DNA of 64,000 bases, from contig JAGPNK010000001.1 in assembly GCA_020746835.1 (NCBI GenBank), positions 3,968,001 to 4,032,000 on the forward strand. The letters run 5' to 3'. Under the pieces are notes generated by a model that was not told the origin of the DNA, searched no databases, and saw nothing but the letters and a program-made list of their open reading frames with translations. Within the stretch, counting starts at the first letter, position 1. Each line of letters begins with the position of its first letter. Source of the stretch: Stachybotrys elegans (lineage: Eukaryota > Ascomycota > Sordariomycetes > Hypocreales > Stachybotryaceae). A program made the translations under genes and the position numbers. This document shows positions 11,752-22,508 of the stretch, piece by piece.

Positions 11752-13859
11752 TCACGTCGACGGGGCTTTAAGCTTCTCCAATTGCTGTTTTAGCTCCTGG
11801 AGTTCCTGCTTAAGATCTGTGTTCTCCTGCTCCAAATTCTTCATGTGGACGATGGCACTCTCTACCACACTTGCTTTGCTGTTGGGCGTGTTGCCCTTGG
11901 CGTCCTTCTTGTCGGCATCGTCCCCGCTCGTTGCCTTGCCTGCGTCAGGCAACAAGCCTGCCATTATTTGAAGAGCTGAGTTGATACGATTTCTCCGTCC
12001 TTGCTCTGCGATCTTGTGAGACGTTCGTTTCGATGTCAGATTTGTCGACAGTTCGCTAGGATAAGAGACGCCAGGAACCGTGTTACCCTCGAGGATATTC
12101 TGATAGTTGGACTTCAACCTCAGCCGGGATGCCGTGTCCTCGGCCGAAAGGCCCGACGTTCCAGGTAGGAGTGGTTTGATGTTGGGGGAGATTTTAGGCA
12201 GTAATGCTGGCGAGGCGTGGGCAGAGCCAGTTGATCTCTTCCGGCTATTCCTGGAAGCTAGGATTGGCGTCTTGCGTGAATTGGGGCCACTGGGGCCGGG
12301 GAGCAACTGAGGGCTCGCAGTTGCGGACAGAGGCGCTAGCGGTTTCGTTATGGGGGACGGAAGGGGCTGGAAGGTCGCGCTCTTGGAGCCCGCCTCACTG
12401 CTGGCCGATGGGGTGACTGCCGCCGCAACTTGCGTGTTAATAGGCGCAGGTGGGCGCTTGGTGATTGACTCGGGTAGCTCGAGGGATTCTATGTGATCTG
12501 TCACCATATGATCCTCCGCCTTTGTCGGTGTCCTCTTGGTGTGTGGGAGCTTCATCAAGGAAGCGGGAGTGGCGGGATGTGGCTGCTGCGACAGACTCAG
12601 CGACTTCTGGCCCGGTGGCGCATTCTGTGGCAGAGCCTGAGGTGTTCGTTGCTCCTGTGACCCTTCCTTGACATGGAGTGGTGCAGTGCCGCCAGTCTGG
12701 GCTTGAATGTAGGGTGATCTGCTCATCGATCTCCTGTTCGGAATTGGCGGCGGAGGCATGTCTGTCAAATTCTCCGGTGACACTGAGGCGTTTTCTTCCG
12801 AGCTTTCTGTCGACGCCGCTGGTAAAGGAAGCATAGACTGGTCGGCAGGCAGAGCAAACGACTCGTCCATCTCACTTATTACTTGTGATACTATGGCCGG
12901 GCTGGGACCAGCTTTCCGACGAATAGGCTTGGAGATTGGCGAGCTCTTCATGCCGGGTTTGCTTCTTGCCTTGGCGGCAGACTTTCTCGCTTTCTTGGCC
13001 AGGTCAATATTTGAGTTGACTGAAGTTGCAGGAAGCTCTAGATCCATCTCGACAGGCGAATTATTCGAGTGTGTGCTGTGATCAAAGGTCTCGTTGTTTT
13101 TGGGGACTAGAGCAGGAGAGGTGAGCGGGCTGAAGTAGGTCCCACTGGTGGCGCTGGCGAAGGGGTTGTCCATGAAGTGAGTATCCAAAGGGGTCATCGC
13201 AGGAGACATGAAGGGCGTTGTGAATATCTGGAAGAGGAGCACTGTTAGTCGCCACAACAGTCACATGCCCGACGAAAGGAAAGGAAAGGACCGGAGCGGT
13301 CTACCTCTTGCTGCTGGTGTTGGTCCCGTATATGCTGATGGTAGCCAGGGTCGAATATGCCGGAATGGGGGAGCTGTTCTGGCTGAGAATAGAACTGGGT
13401 GGCGTTTGGGGTCATCTCCATGCTTCGAGGGGTGGGAGGCACGGAGTGGTTCTGGTTGGCGAAGAAGGACGCAGCACGCTGTTGTTGGAGCTTCTGCTGC
13501 TGCAAATACTGGATCTGGGCATCAATGGCCGATATGTCGTCTGCCTGAGGGAGCATGTGATTCTGCATCGACGGGTGAACGCCCGTAGAGGGGAGTGACG
13601 GGGCCGTTTGACTCGGCATAACTGCATCGGTGCGAGAGATGATATTGGAGTGGGCAGACGATGCCATGACGTTGTCGTTGGGCTCATGAGAGGGCTGGTC
13701 CATCATCTGCGACACGGAGCCGTCCTGGAAGCCATTGAAGTCGAAGTGCATGCCGTCGCCAATGTTGGCCATGCCACTCATGTCCAGAAATTGGTTGAAC
13801 TCATCGTCGGTCGAGACCATGTGTTGATCCTGGCCATCCCAGCCGCTGGAACTCATCAT
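11752..13859 (-). CDS. nuc-1: NUC-1/Pho4-type bHLH phosphate regulator
   Basis: There are two minus-strand exons, 13859-13305 and 13227-11752 (intron 77 bases, GTAGAC...CAG, phase 0), giving 676 residues. The family switches on phosphatase and phosphate-transporter genes when phosphate is short, and binds CACGTG-like sites. The N-terminus (WDGQDQHMVSTDDEFNQFLDM) is characteristic of NUC-1-like proteins of filamentous fungi. A Gln-rich stretch follows (near residues 115-185), then a long Pro/Ser-rich middle. The basic helix-loop-helix lies at about 583-665: KRTSHKIAEQGRRNRIN gives His589, Glu593 and Arg596/597, the E-box-reading pattern. It has the long Pho4-type loop (about 30 residues, DDADKKDAKG) and a closing Leu-rich coiled coil. 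Two adjacent ATGs start the frame; the first is taken. Regulation by a Pho80/Pho85-type kinase is expected from the family and not visible here. Confidence 0.93.
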
Positions 13860-16800
13860 GGCGGCGTTGTCGCAGTCGAGGGGCAAGTTGGAATGGTGCG
13901 CGCGGAATTCCGAGAGATGCGCGCGGTTGCGCTCGGTTCTGAATTTTGATTTTTGTTTCTTCCGGGTTTCTTTTTGCCCCCTCTTCTCTCTCTTCTGCTT
14001 TTGCGCTTTTCTCCGTCACTGGACGGCTTGCTTTCGGACCACCTCAGACTTGCAAGCTACGCGATACAAGCGCCGCGCAAAAGTGGTCTGCCCGGAGGCT
14101 GCTGAAGACGGTACTGATGGTTTCCCAGGGAAAGTAGCGAAAAATACCAATGGGTCCAGGGAGAAACCACGTTATTGTAAATCCGACGCGCAGTATGTCA
14201 TTTGTGCTGGTGAAAGACTTGGCCGGTTATACAGATTCGCGGTCGTCAGTGCAGGGCCATGGGTATCAGTCAGTATGAATCCAGGCTGGTCATTCGTGCG
14301 TCGGCCGGTCGTTCGGGGCTTGTCGCGGTGGCTTGGAAGTAAAATATATAGTCCCTGAGGGGAGACAGTGTAAAATTGTGGCACGACTTGCAGCAGTCGA
14401 GAAACAGCGCCGATGAGCAAGAAGAAGAAAAAACAAGCGATGGTGAGGTCAGTAAAGTAGTAGAGAGGAGAGGGAGGGAGGACACCAGAGAATACAAGGG
14501 CAACCGGTTTGATGCGAGACCGAGAGACGAGACGACGCAGGTGCGAGCCGTGCAGGCTAGTGTGGTACCATCGGGACCCAGGAGCGAAGTACCTACCTTT
14601 GCGGGCATAATCGTCCACACAACAGGTACATCGTTACTACTAAATTCCTGGAGCGGCCAGGGAGCTGTTGGTAGGTGAGGTGGGGTCGGTTCACGGCTAT
14701 TACCCGGAGAGCCACAGGCAGACAGCTCTATAGAACCCATACGGGTACTACCTACAGGTATGTAGTATGTAAGTAGGGAGGTGGAAATACTACAAGAATT
14801 GAACTTTAAGTAATGGCCTGACGCAAGATTCTTCTCACTTTATCTGTTTCTTCGTCATTCTTTTCTCATACTTACTTGGTGGCCTCAATGTGCTCAACCA
14901 AGTTGCCTGGTAGATGGAACCCCATGGCTCTGTCAGCGCACGAGGCTCGACGGCGCATTTGCCAGGTTAGGCCGGCCTAGATCGGAGCCTGCTCGCTGTT
15001 GGAGGATAGATGGTTCCATCAGCTAGGACCCTACAGTAAAGATTTACCAAACTAACCTGAACACTTTGTATCAGTTTCTGGAGAGACAAGCAAGACGGCC
15101 GCGATGCTCTGGGAATATAAGCCGGATGAATACCGCCCCACGATGGTACCTATGCGCAGCCAACCAACCTTTGCACACGGCCCTCAATGAGCCTTCCAGC
15201 CTCGAAGGATACCTCACTGAAGATGATGGTTTTAGGGGGTTCAGGGTCCCCGGCATAGCCTGTATGCAACGTTCACCCCACCTGCAGACTCCAGGTGGTC
15301 CATGCTCGTGCTCAAGCCCCACGCACCCCTCAGTACTTACCTCCCAAGGTCGGGTTGTAACGGATGGATGCACCTACCTAATTGGCGATGTGGGGGTTCA
15401 AGACGAGGCGGCGACGGAATTTTGGAATGGAGGAACGAGAACCACAGGCTCAAGCTTGCTAACATTTGACACCACTCCCCGAAACCCCGTACACGGCCTC
15501 TCAACCGGCTTTAAAGGCTTCGAAAAAGAGGCCATTTTCCTCTCAGACCAGCGCTAAGGGTTGCTCACCATCAGTGGGGTGGTTCCCTCTCTTCCCTCTG
15601 TTTAGGCTGATTGCTCCTTGCGAGAAAAAAAAAAAAAATCCGTTTCCCTGGACACCACGCCATCCACTCCTTAAGCAACTCGTCTAGGTCTGCCAGCCGT
15701 GGTGGCATCGTCAAGGTCAGATTCACGGATGCCATTGGAGGTTGCCCCCATGTCCAGAGTTGATCCATTGACTAATTCTGTTGCAAGGGCATGGTCTTCT
15801 CGGTGACGCAATTTGGTTCACACAACATGGATTAATCGATGTGCCACCCAACGTGCTGTTGGAGGAGTGGCTTAATAGGCCTCTATCACATACTTGGACA
15901 AGCTCGCAAGCCACGCCAAGCACCAAGTATGTTCGTGTCGCGATCCGCTAGCAGGGTGCAGAATTTGCTCCTGGTCCTCATACCAAGTTGAGGACATCTC
16001 GGCTCCAAAACACCAAACCGCAGGTCCACGAGGCTAGCCATCCAACGGTTTGGAACTGTTTACTGCTCGCAGCTCACCTTGGACATGCAGATTGACTGCG
16101 GATCCTTGACCAACCATCTACTATGTATGTGCACAACAGAGCACAGTCGGTGTAACCCTTAGGAATCCATGGGTTTGGGCATGCACCTCGCAAGACAGGA
16201 TACAGTTGGTACCGGCACCTGGACGTTCTGGACCCGATTTCGTCCATGGAAGTGTACAGACTCGGTGGCGTTGAACTCAAGCTCGACTATCATATTGTCC
16301 ATCCCCGGCTCAATAACTCCGAGGAGAAAGCGAATCTGAGCCCATGATGCAACAACCAAGGTGTTTAGTGGAGACACCTACAGCGTCTTTCTAGGCCTCA
16401 TAAGGCTGGGAAGCGCCTTGTCAACAAGTCCAGCCAAGAGGAGGCAACCGTCCAAGTGCCCCTGACCATCTTTTCTGCAGCGGTAAATCAAGCTGTGTCT
16501 TGCCATGGCTGTGCTTAAGAGCCTGTCTGTAGCCTTTTGTGCCAAAAAGAAAAAAAGAAGAAAAAAGAAGAAAGGCCACCATCACGAAACTCCCCTGTGG
16601 TACTAGGGAACACGCTGAAGACTGTGAGGCTTGTCTGCGAGGGCTGCGAAATCATATAGCCCATGCATCCCCCTCAGCCAGCAGTCAAGTCGCTCTTCAC
16701 CATCTAAAGGCGCGACATCCTGGTCTTTCCGCATACACGTCCGATGCCGGGCTGTTTTGTCAAATGCCTCGACATTTGCCTTGCCGCGGGCAGATATATG

Positions 16801-18569
16801 GTCATCTCTCTCGGCCAGGGCCACTATGGGTCACATCCACAACTTCTTTTACACTAGACGACGTCTCCTCTGACCCCCACTCACAGGCCCAGTCACAGGA
16901 TCTCATGTCGCAGACATACCCCGGCCAGAGCTCACTGTGGATTGACAACCCACCACGATGGGCCAAAGAGTCGTCTTCGCTACGTCTGCCAACTAACGCT
17001 TAATCACCTTAGGGTTTCCCAATGTCCACTCAACGTGTGCCCAGCGTTCGCCGATCTCATCTCACCTTACGCGGGAAGAGAGCTGCCCAACTGCCAAGGC
17101 ATGTTTGGCCGCTATGCCGTCCTAAGCGGCTGTTGAGAATATGAAGCATTTGGTTCTCTAGAGAGTAGGCCTATCGCATTCCATGATGTATGGCATCTTG
17201 GAGTGTCAGCTTGGCAGAAATGCGTCCACTTACGGATAATTCCCCTCCGCAACTTCAGCTTGGCTGCATATGTCCCGGGCCAGAATGGGTCGGCTGAACA
17301 TACCTTCTAGAAGCGAAGAGGTGAGCGAGCATATTGCAATGCTATGCAATGACACCCAAAGGGTAAAGAGCGTCTCAGCTCGCATAGGTCACGGGCGCTT
17401 GTGATGCAAAGCCCACTGATGCGAGGTGATGGACGGGCCGTACGCTCACGTCTGTCTGCACCCCAGCCAACCCGCCCGCCCGCGAGCCTAATTCTTCCTC
17501 TCTGTTCCGAATCGCTCACCGAAGACCTATGCTATCCACCTTTCGCTTTTGGGATCCTTTGTGGGCGGTGGTTAAGCGACTCTTCTGCAACAGAAACGCA
17601 CGGCCGTCTTGCTTCAAGGGTTCCTGGGGATTGACTTCCTGACCTCGGCGCACATGATACTCCGAGGTGGTTGCACCATGACGCGAACGGCAACAGCCTC
17701 GCCAGCAGGCTACATGATAGATTCAATAATACCACCCTGCAATCCTACCCACCCGAGCAGCCTTTCGGCCGGGGCAGCGCCGTTGCTGTGCACATACTCA
17801 ATCCATTCTGCGGGCGAGAGACCATTTTGGCCAGGCAGTGGCATGCATGCTCAAGAAGAACTTCTGCATATGCCGTCAACCAACTAGGATGACAAACCAG
17901 TACAGAGATCGTTCCTCCAGGACAGTGCATCTTTGTCAAGCCTGGCCGTGTGTCTTTGTTTATGTGTGATTTGGATGACCCTTCCAAAGTAGCACTGCTG
18001 AAAGGACAAGTTGGCCAAGGACAGGTCATGGCGGATTAATCGCCAATCTGATAGAATGCTTGGAGCAACAAAGATTGATACCTAAGACGCCACACAGGCC
18101 GTTAATCATGGAACACCTGCATTTATCCTCTTTGTCACCTCTCTGGCCTTGGTTCATGAATCAGCATCAAGAATAGTGAGTTCATCCATCCATCCAATTA
18201 TTCACTGTTAACAGAGAGAAACTGGCACCTCAAAGAACGGCATACTCCAAATTAGCATTCAGAACGACGGTTCAAAAACAAAGCCATGGCTTTGTCGCCG
18301 GCTTTTGTTCTGAGTAACGGCGCACGTTTGACGAGAACTCGCAGCTGTGTTCGGGTCAAACGCAACCGCTGTCATTGAATGCGAGTCAATGGATATCTGC
18401 ATGTTTGTGTAATGTACAACGACTGGAAATGAACGCCAGAGGAGATTTTATATAAATACCAGGTTTTAACCTTAACCCGGATTGCCGACACACATGCTGC
18501 AGCTCGCCTTCATATTACATTTCATTGAGCAGCTACATAAACAAACGCTCAACGCATATACGTTCCCCC
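13860..18569. other. Gene-poor 4.7 kb stretch
   Basis: The first about 900 bases hold the nuc-1 leader and promoter side. From about 14.75 to 18.4 kb only short frames occur on all six frames. Base composition is ordinary, so heavy RIP is not evident. Two stretches look like faint coding remains but are broken by stops: minus strand 16074-16377 and plus strand about 17670-18030. An A-rich run lies at 16539-16575. Near the right end a TATA-like TATATAAATA (18449-18458) precedes the next gene. Confidence 0.55.
18447..18458 (+). promoter_or_regulatory. TATA-like box upstream of the 4-exon unknown gene
   Basis: The sequence TTTATATAAATA lies 112 bases before the predicted start codon at 18570. 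The spacing is plausible for a fungal TATA element with a short leader. Confidence 0.45.
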
Positions 18570-19496
18570 ATGGCGTACAATGAGCATCCCAGGTGGACCC
18601 CGGAGCAGACACTGGTGAGGGAGTGGCTCTGGAGTATCGCAGCCCTGGAACCGCCCTCCCGCGAAGGCTCTAATATCGAGAGAGCCCTGGGGCTTATTGA
18701 TCGCTACGAGGACACACCCCTGTGCAAGCTCAGGGTCTTCCAAGCCGAAGCGAATTATCTGATGGGCGGCAAGTGCAGAGCCCACGTATGCTGGATGGTG
18801 TGCAGGCTCATGGAACTACAGCACGGCCTCCTCGCCGACAATCTCGACACGACCGCAAGTGCTTCATCGCTGTGTACGTCTCGCTCGGTTGCACGCAAGA
18901 GAATGGTGTCTGCTAACGACGTTTAGTCTACGGGCAGCGCATTGGAACCTGCAATCATAATACGACTCACGAGGTTGATGCTATCACGGATGTGATTCCT
19001 AACAGTATATATAGGCATCTCAAACATCTGTTGGAACTTATAAGCACACTTGCTTACATGTGCAAGACGCTCTCGGTAGACATACCCGCATATCCATTTA
19101 CTCTAACGAGTTGAGGGACGAGAAGGGCTGACGAGATATCCCGACAGGAGTACTCAGATCCGATGATGGATGACGAGGGCGATACTACCCGCCAGGCCAA
19201 AGACATGGAGGCGGAGAGGCTCATGGTACGAGGGGATGCGGACCGCACACCCCCACACCTTACTCTGCACGAGGACAGACGACTAATGCTGGAAGCAGAG
19301 AGCCATAAAAAGACTGCGCCAAGAGGCAGCCGCCGTCATCGCACCGCATCTCCCGCCCCCGTTCAGCGACTACGACATCCGATGGCGACTCGGTACGGTA
19401 GACCGAGCCAGCACCTTCACGACAGACCCCGATGATTTCACGGGGGATCCCAACAGGATTTGGCTGTGCTGGCTCATCCTGGAGGTGTTGTCCTAG
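18570..19496 (+). CDS. Unrecognised 4-exon protein
   Basis: No known family was recognised. Exons 18570-18873, 18927-19075, 19148-19225 and 19299-19496 join in frame through three introns of 53, 72 and 73 bases. Donors are GTACGT, GTAGAC and GTACGA, acceptors TAG, CAG and CAG, with CTAAC or CTAAT branch-like sites in each. The joined product has 242 residues. It is helical in character: a Trp-rich start (RWTPEQTLVREWLWSIAALE), a Cys/Met-rich helix (AHVCWMVCRLMELQHGLL), a Leu-rich helix (RHLKHLLELISTLAYMCKTL), an acidic link (MMDDEGDTTRQAKDMEAE) and a C-terminal part ending RIWLCWLILEVLS. Four joined exons with consistent phases argue for a real gene, though no single exon is long. A TATA-like box stands 112 bases upstream. 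It lies at the edge of a gene-poor stretch and may be lineage-specific. Confidence 0.65.
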
Positions 19497-19892
19497 ACAC
19501 CCCTTTTAAGCGATCTGTGGTGCTGCAGAGGGGGGAGGAGGAGGAGGAGGAGGCTGAAAGAGCCCGAGGATGGACTGGAACTTGTGATACCCGTGCTTTT
19601 CTTTGGGAACAATGGTTTGTTTACTAACTAGTACGTCGATTTAATCAACTTGGGAAACCAGGCATGCAGTCGAGTCAATAGTGAATCCTCTTGACAAGGA
19701 TACAATTTTCACAGAACATGGGGAAGCAGGGCAGCCCTTTTGGCAACCCTGTTTCCGGCTGCGGTTACATCGCCTTCATCCCCGCCTTTCTTTCTTTGAG
19801 ACGCGCTCCTCCTTCTGCTTCTGCTTCTGCTTCTGCTTCTCCTCCTCCCGCCCAGCCGTCCCTCCGATTGCACTGCAGCCCGCCATCCAACC
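19497..19892. other. Intergenic region and hydrolase leader
   Basis: A GGA repeat occurs at about 19530-19551 and a CTTCTG repeat at 19811-19840, close before the hydrolase start. No gene is seen. Confidence 0.5.
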
Positions 19893-20918
19893 ATGAGACT
19901 GTCCCTGCTCTCTGGCCTCCTCGTGGCAGCCCTCCAGCCCGCCGCCGTGGCGGCGCAGGCCAGCGGCACGATCCTCGACGGGCCTTTCCCCGCGGACCTC
20001 CACGGCTCCAACTTCACCTACCCGTGGCCGCCCAGGGTCTTCCGCTTCTCCAGCCAGCTGCAGGAGCTCGACATGGCCTTCCTCGACGTCCCGCCGTGCG
20101 GCGCGCCCAACGGCAAGACGGCCGTGCTGCTCCACGGCAAGAACTTCTGCGCGCCCACCTGGAACGGCACCATCCGCGCCCTGTCGGCCCGGGGCTACCG
20201 CGTCGTCGCGCCCGACCAGGTCGGCTTCTGCAAGAGCTCCAAGCCCGCCGCCTACCAGTTCAGCCTGCACCAGCTGGCCATGAACACGCGCGCCCTGCTG
20301 CAGGCCCTCGGCGTCGAGACCTTCACCCTCATCGGCCACTCCGTCGGCGCCATGCTCTCCACCCGCTTCGCCCTGCTCTACCCGGAGGCCGTCGAGGAGC
20401 TCGTCCTCATGTGCCCCGTGGGGCTCGAGGACTACATCCAGAAGGGCGTCCCCTACATCAGCATCGAGGCCAGCCGCGCCACTGAGGCCGCCTCCACTTA
20501 CGCCTCCATCCGGGGCTACCAGCAGGCCGTCTACTACGTCAACGAGTGGCGCCCGGCGTACGACGTCTGGGTCAACATGCTCGTCAACATCTACTACGGG
20601 TCCGCCCGCGAGGCCTTTACCAAGAACCAGGCCCAGGTCGTCGACATGGTCCTCACGGGCCCTGTAGCCCCGTACTTCAAGGACCTCAAGCCTCGGACGC
20701 TGCTCGTCGTGGGAGAGAAGGACAGGACGGCCATCGGCGCGGCCTGGGCACCGCCACAAGTAGCCGCCACGCTCGGCCATTTCGATGTGCTCGGCCCACA
20801 GGTGGCCTCTCAGCTGGCAAACGGCACGCTCATCTCGTACCCGGATCTAGGACACACCCCGCAGATTTCCCACCCGGACATCTTCCACAGTGACTTGTTG
20901 GGTTGGCTATCTGCTTAG
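19893..20918 (+). CDS. Secreted alpha/beta hydrolase
   Basis: The gene is a single exon of 341 residues. The N-terminus (MRLSLLSGLLVAALQPAAVAAQA) is a signal peptide, so the enzyme is probably secreted. The alpha/beta-hydrolase fold shows in order: AVLLHGKNFCAPTWNGTI (oxyanion strand-loop), VVAPDQVGFCKSSKP, the nucleophile elbow GHSVGA with Ser150, VVGEKDRTAIG with Asp277, and LGHTPQ with His321. Together Ser150, Asp277 and His321 make the catalytic triad. Such enzymes are usually esterases, lipases or epoxide-hydrolase relatives; the substrate cannot be told from sequence. Codon use is strongly GC-ending, and the minus strand therefore shows a long mirror frame that is not a gene. The stop is only 85 bases from the stop of the convergent scytalone dehydratase gene. 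Confidence 0.9.
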   Translation: MRLSLLSGLLVAALQPAAVAAQASGTILDGPFPADLHGSNFTYPWPPRVFRFSSQLQELDMAFLDVPPCGAPNGKTAVLLHGKNFCAPTWNGTIRALSARGYRVVAPDQVGFCKSSKPAAYQFSLHQLAMNTRALLQALGVETFTLIGHSVGAMLSTRFALLYPEAVEELVLMCPVGLEDYIQKGVPYISIEASRATEAASTYASIRGYQQAVYYVNEWRPAYDVWVNMLVNIYYGSAREAFTKNQAQVVDMVLTGPVAPYFKDLKPRTLLVVGEKDRTAIGAAWAPPQVAATLGHFDVLGPQVASQLANGTLISYPDLGHTPQISHPDIFHSDLLGWLSA

Positions 20919-21003
20919 ACTACGCTGAGACAGACGAGCAGAGCATCGCTGCCAGCCAGCTACCGTGGTCTTCCCACCAAAGAACCAAGCCCATATGATG
21001 CAA

Positions 21004-21659
21004 TTATACACCAGCACTCTGAACCGCTCCATTCTGTGTCTTGTTCTGCCCCTCGCCCATCTGATCCCTGCCGCTCTCAAAGATGCGGTCAAAGTCGTAC
21101 TCGGTCCAGCGTATCTCGGGCGCCAGCCCCGCAAACTTCCACTCGCCGTCGACCTTGCGGTACCAGTGCTTGTTGGTGCTGTGGGCGTGGCCCTTGGCCG
21201 TCACCTCGGTCATCGAGGCGTCCTTGTAGCGCTGGTGCGGCACCCGCAGCTGGTGCCAGCCAATCGCCTCGTCGTCCGAGACCTTTTCGTAGCGCGTGCC
21301 GCCGATGAAGTGCTGCGTCTTGAGCAGCGGGTCGCCTAGAACGGCGGGGTCCGATGCCATGGCGATGTACTCTGCTGCCGTCATGTTGGGCCAGAGCTTG
21401 TCGAGAAACGACCGGTAGTCAACCTGTAGACTCGGTCAGAAGGTGTGCCAGCCAGCCCAGCCGTTCATCGGGCTTACACGGAGGGTCGGGGCGATGCATC
21501 GGGACAGACGGTCCCAGTCCTTGGAGTCGTAGCTGTCAGCCCACTCAAACAAGACGTAGTCAAGGCCCGACACGTCTACGCTTGTTAGCTTCATGTCCAT
21601 TTCCTAGTTGCATGGCATCCATTACCCTCAAAGGTGAGAGCAGATGTAGACAGGCCCAT
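21004..21659 (-). CDS. Scytalone dehydratase
   Basis: There are three minus-strand exons, 21659-21626, 21575-21478 and 21423-21004 (introns 50 and 54 bases), giving 183 residues. The enzyme dehydrates scytalone and vermelone in 1,8-dihydroxynaphthalene melanin synthesis. The sequence follows the Magnaporthe enzyme closely: [66 protein letters not shown] and [16 protein letters not shown]. All known active-site residues are present at a constant offset of three: Tyr27, Asp28, Tyr47, His82, His107, Ser126 and Asn128. The C-terminus has a short extra tail. No polyketide synthase or naphthol reductase gene is in the window, so it is not part of a visible melanin cluster. It is convergent with a secreted hydrolase. 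Confidence 0.95.
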
Positions 21660-22508
21660 TTTCGTCGACAGCAGGAGAATACTCGCAGGTGGAAATACTC
21701 AGCAATGATGCTTCTACAGAGCTATAGGGGCGAGCGGCGTCTCCTTCCATAGCCCTCGGCACGCCCATCTTATAACCATCACTCTGGGTCCCTCACGAGG
21801 AAGGCAACTCTCAGTCTGAGTGCACCACGAGGCCGTCCATGTCCGGGTTGTGGGTCCGGAGGTATGTGGGGGGTTCCGGCGAGGCTCCGAAGCGCTGATC
21901 CGGAGTATTGATCGGAGTCTGCCCTTGTTCTCTCTGTCCTTGGGTTGCCTAAGCCTCATCATGCATGCAGGTGGCATCTTGGGTCTCAAGATTGCTTTAT
22001 GCACCTTCTGTTTCACCGTGCGCAGTGCCAGCGTCGAGGTGAAAGACACGGCAGTCATCCAGAGCATCTCGACTTCTTTGTGTGACGCCGCTGCACAACC
22101 CGGGACTCCGATACTTGACCAACAAAGGAGAGGTTGCCGTACCATCCAAATCCCAACTGAAAGGCATGTTACATACGCCCACGGTGAGTAAAAGGCACAA
22201 GTATCGCCACAGTTTGACAGCTCCCAAGTGTAAATAAATCTGAGTGGGTATTTCATTGTTGCTTTTTATTGTTTTTATTCCAGTCCATGATATCTTCCTG
22301 CCTATGTCGTACACATCGTGAAATTCCAGAGCATGGCGCCAGTCGCAAGACGCCAGAAAATGTTTCCTAAGCAGTAACTCCCAACCCCAAAGGTCATGCC
22401 ATACCACCATTGGAGTACCCTCCATCCAGCAAAAGTAAAGTAAGGAAAGGAAACAGGTCGGCGCCGCTTTGTCGTCAGGGCATTCTGGTTCATAACCGAA
22501 TGAGCCTT
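21660..22508. other. Intergenic region upstream of scytalone dehydratase
   Basis: It holds the promoter side of the scytalone dehydratase gene and the 3' region of the next minus-strand gene. No gene is seen. Confidence 0.5.

Noticed and set aside
19776..20780. 334-codon frame on the minus strand opposite the hydrolase
   Set aside because: It mirrors a GC-rich coding gene, has repetitive Gly/Asp/Val content and no motif; the plus strand shows a signal peptide and catalytic triad.
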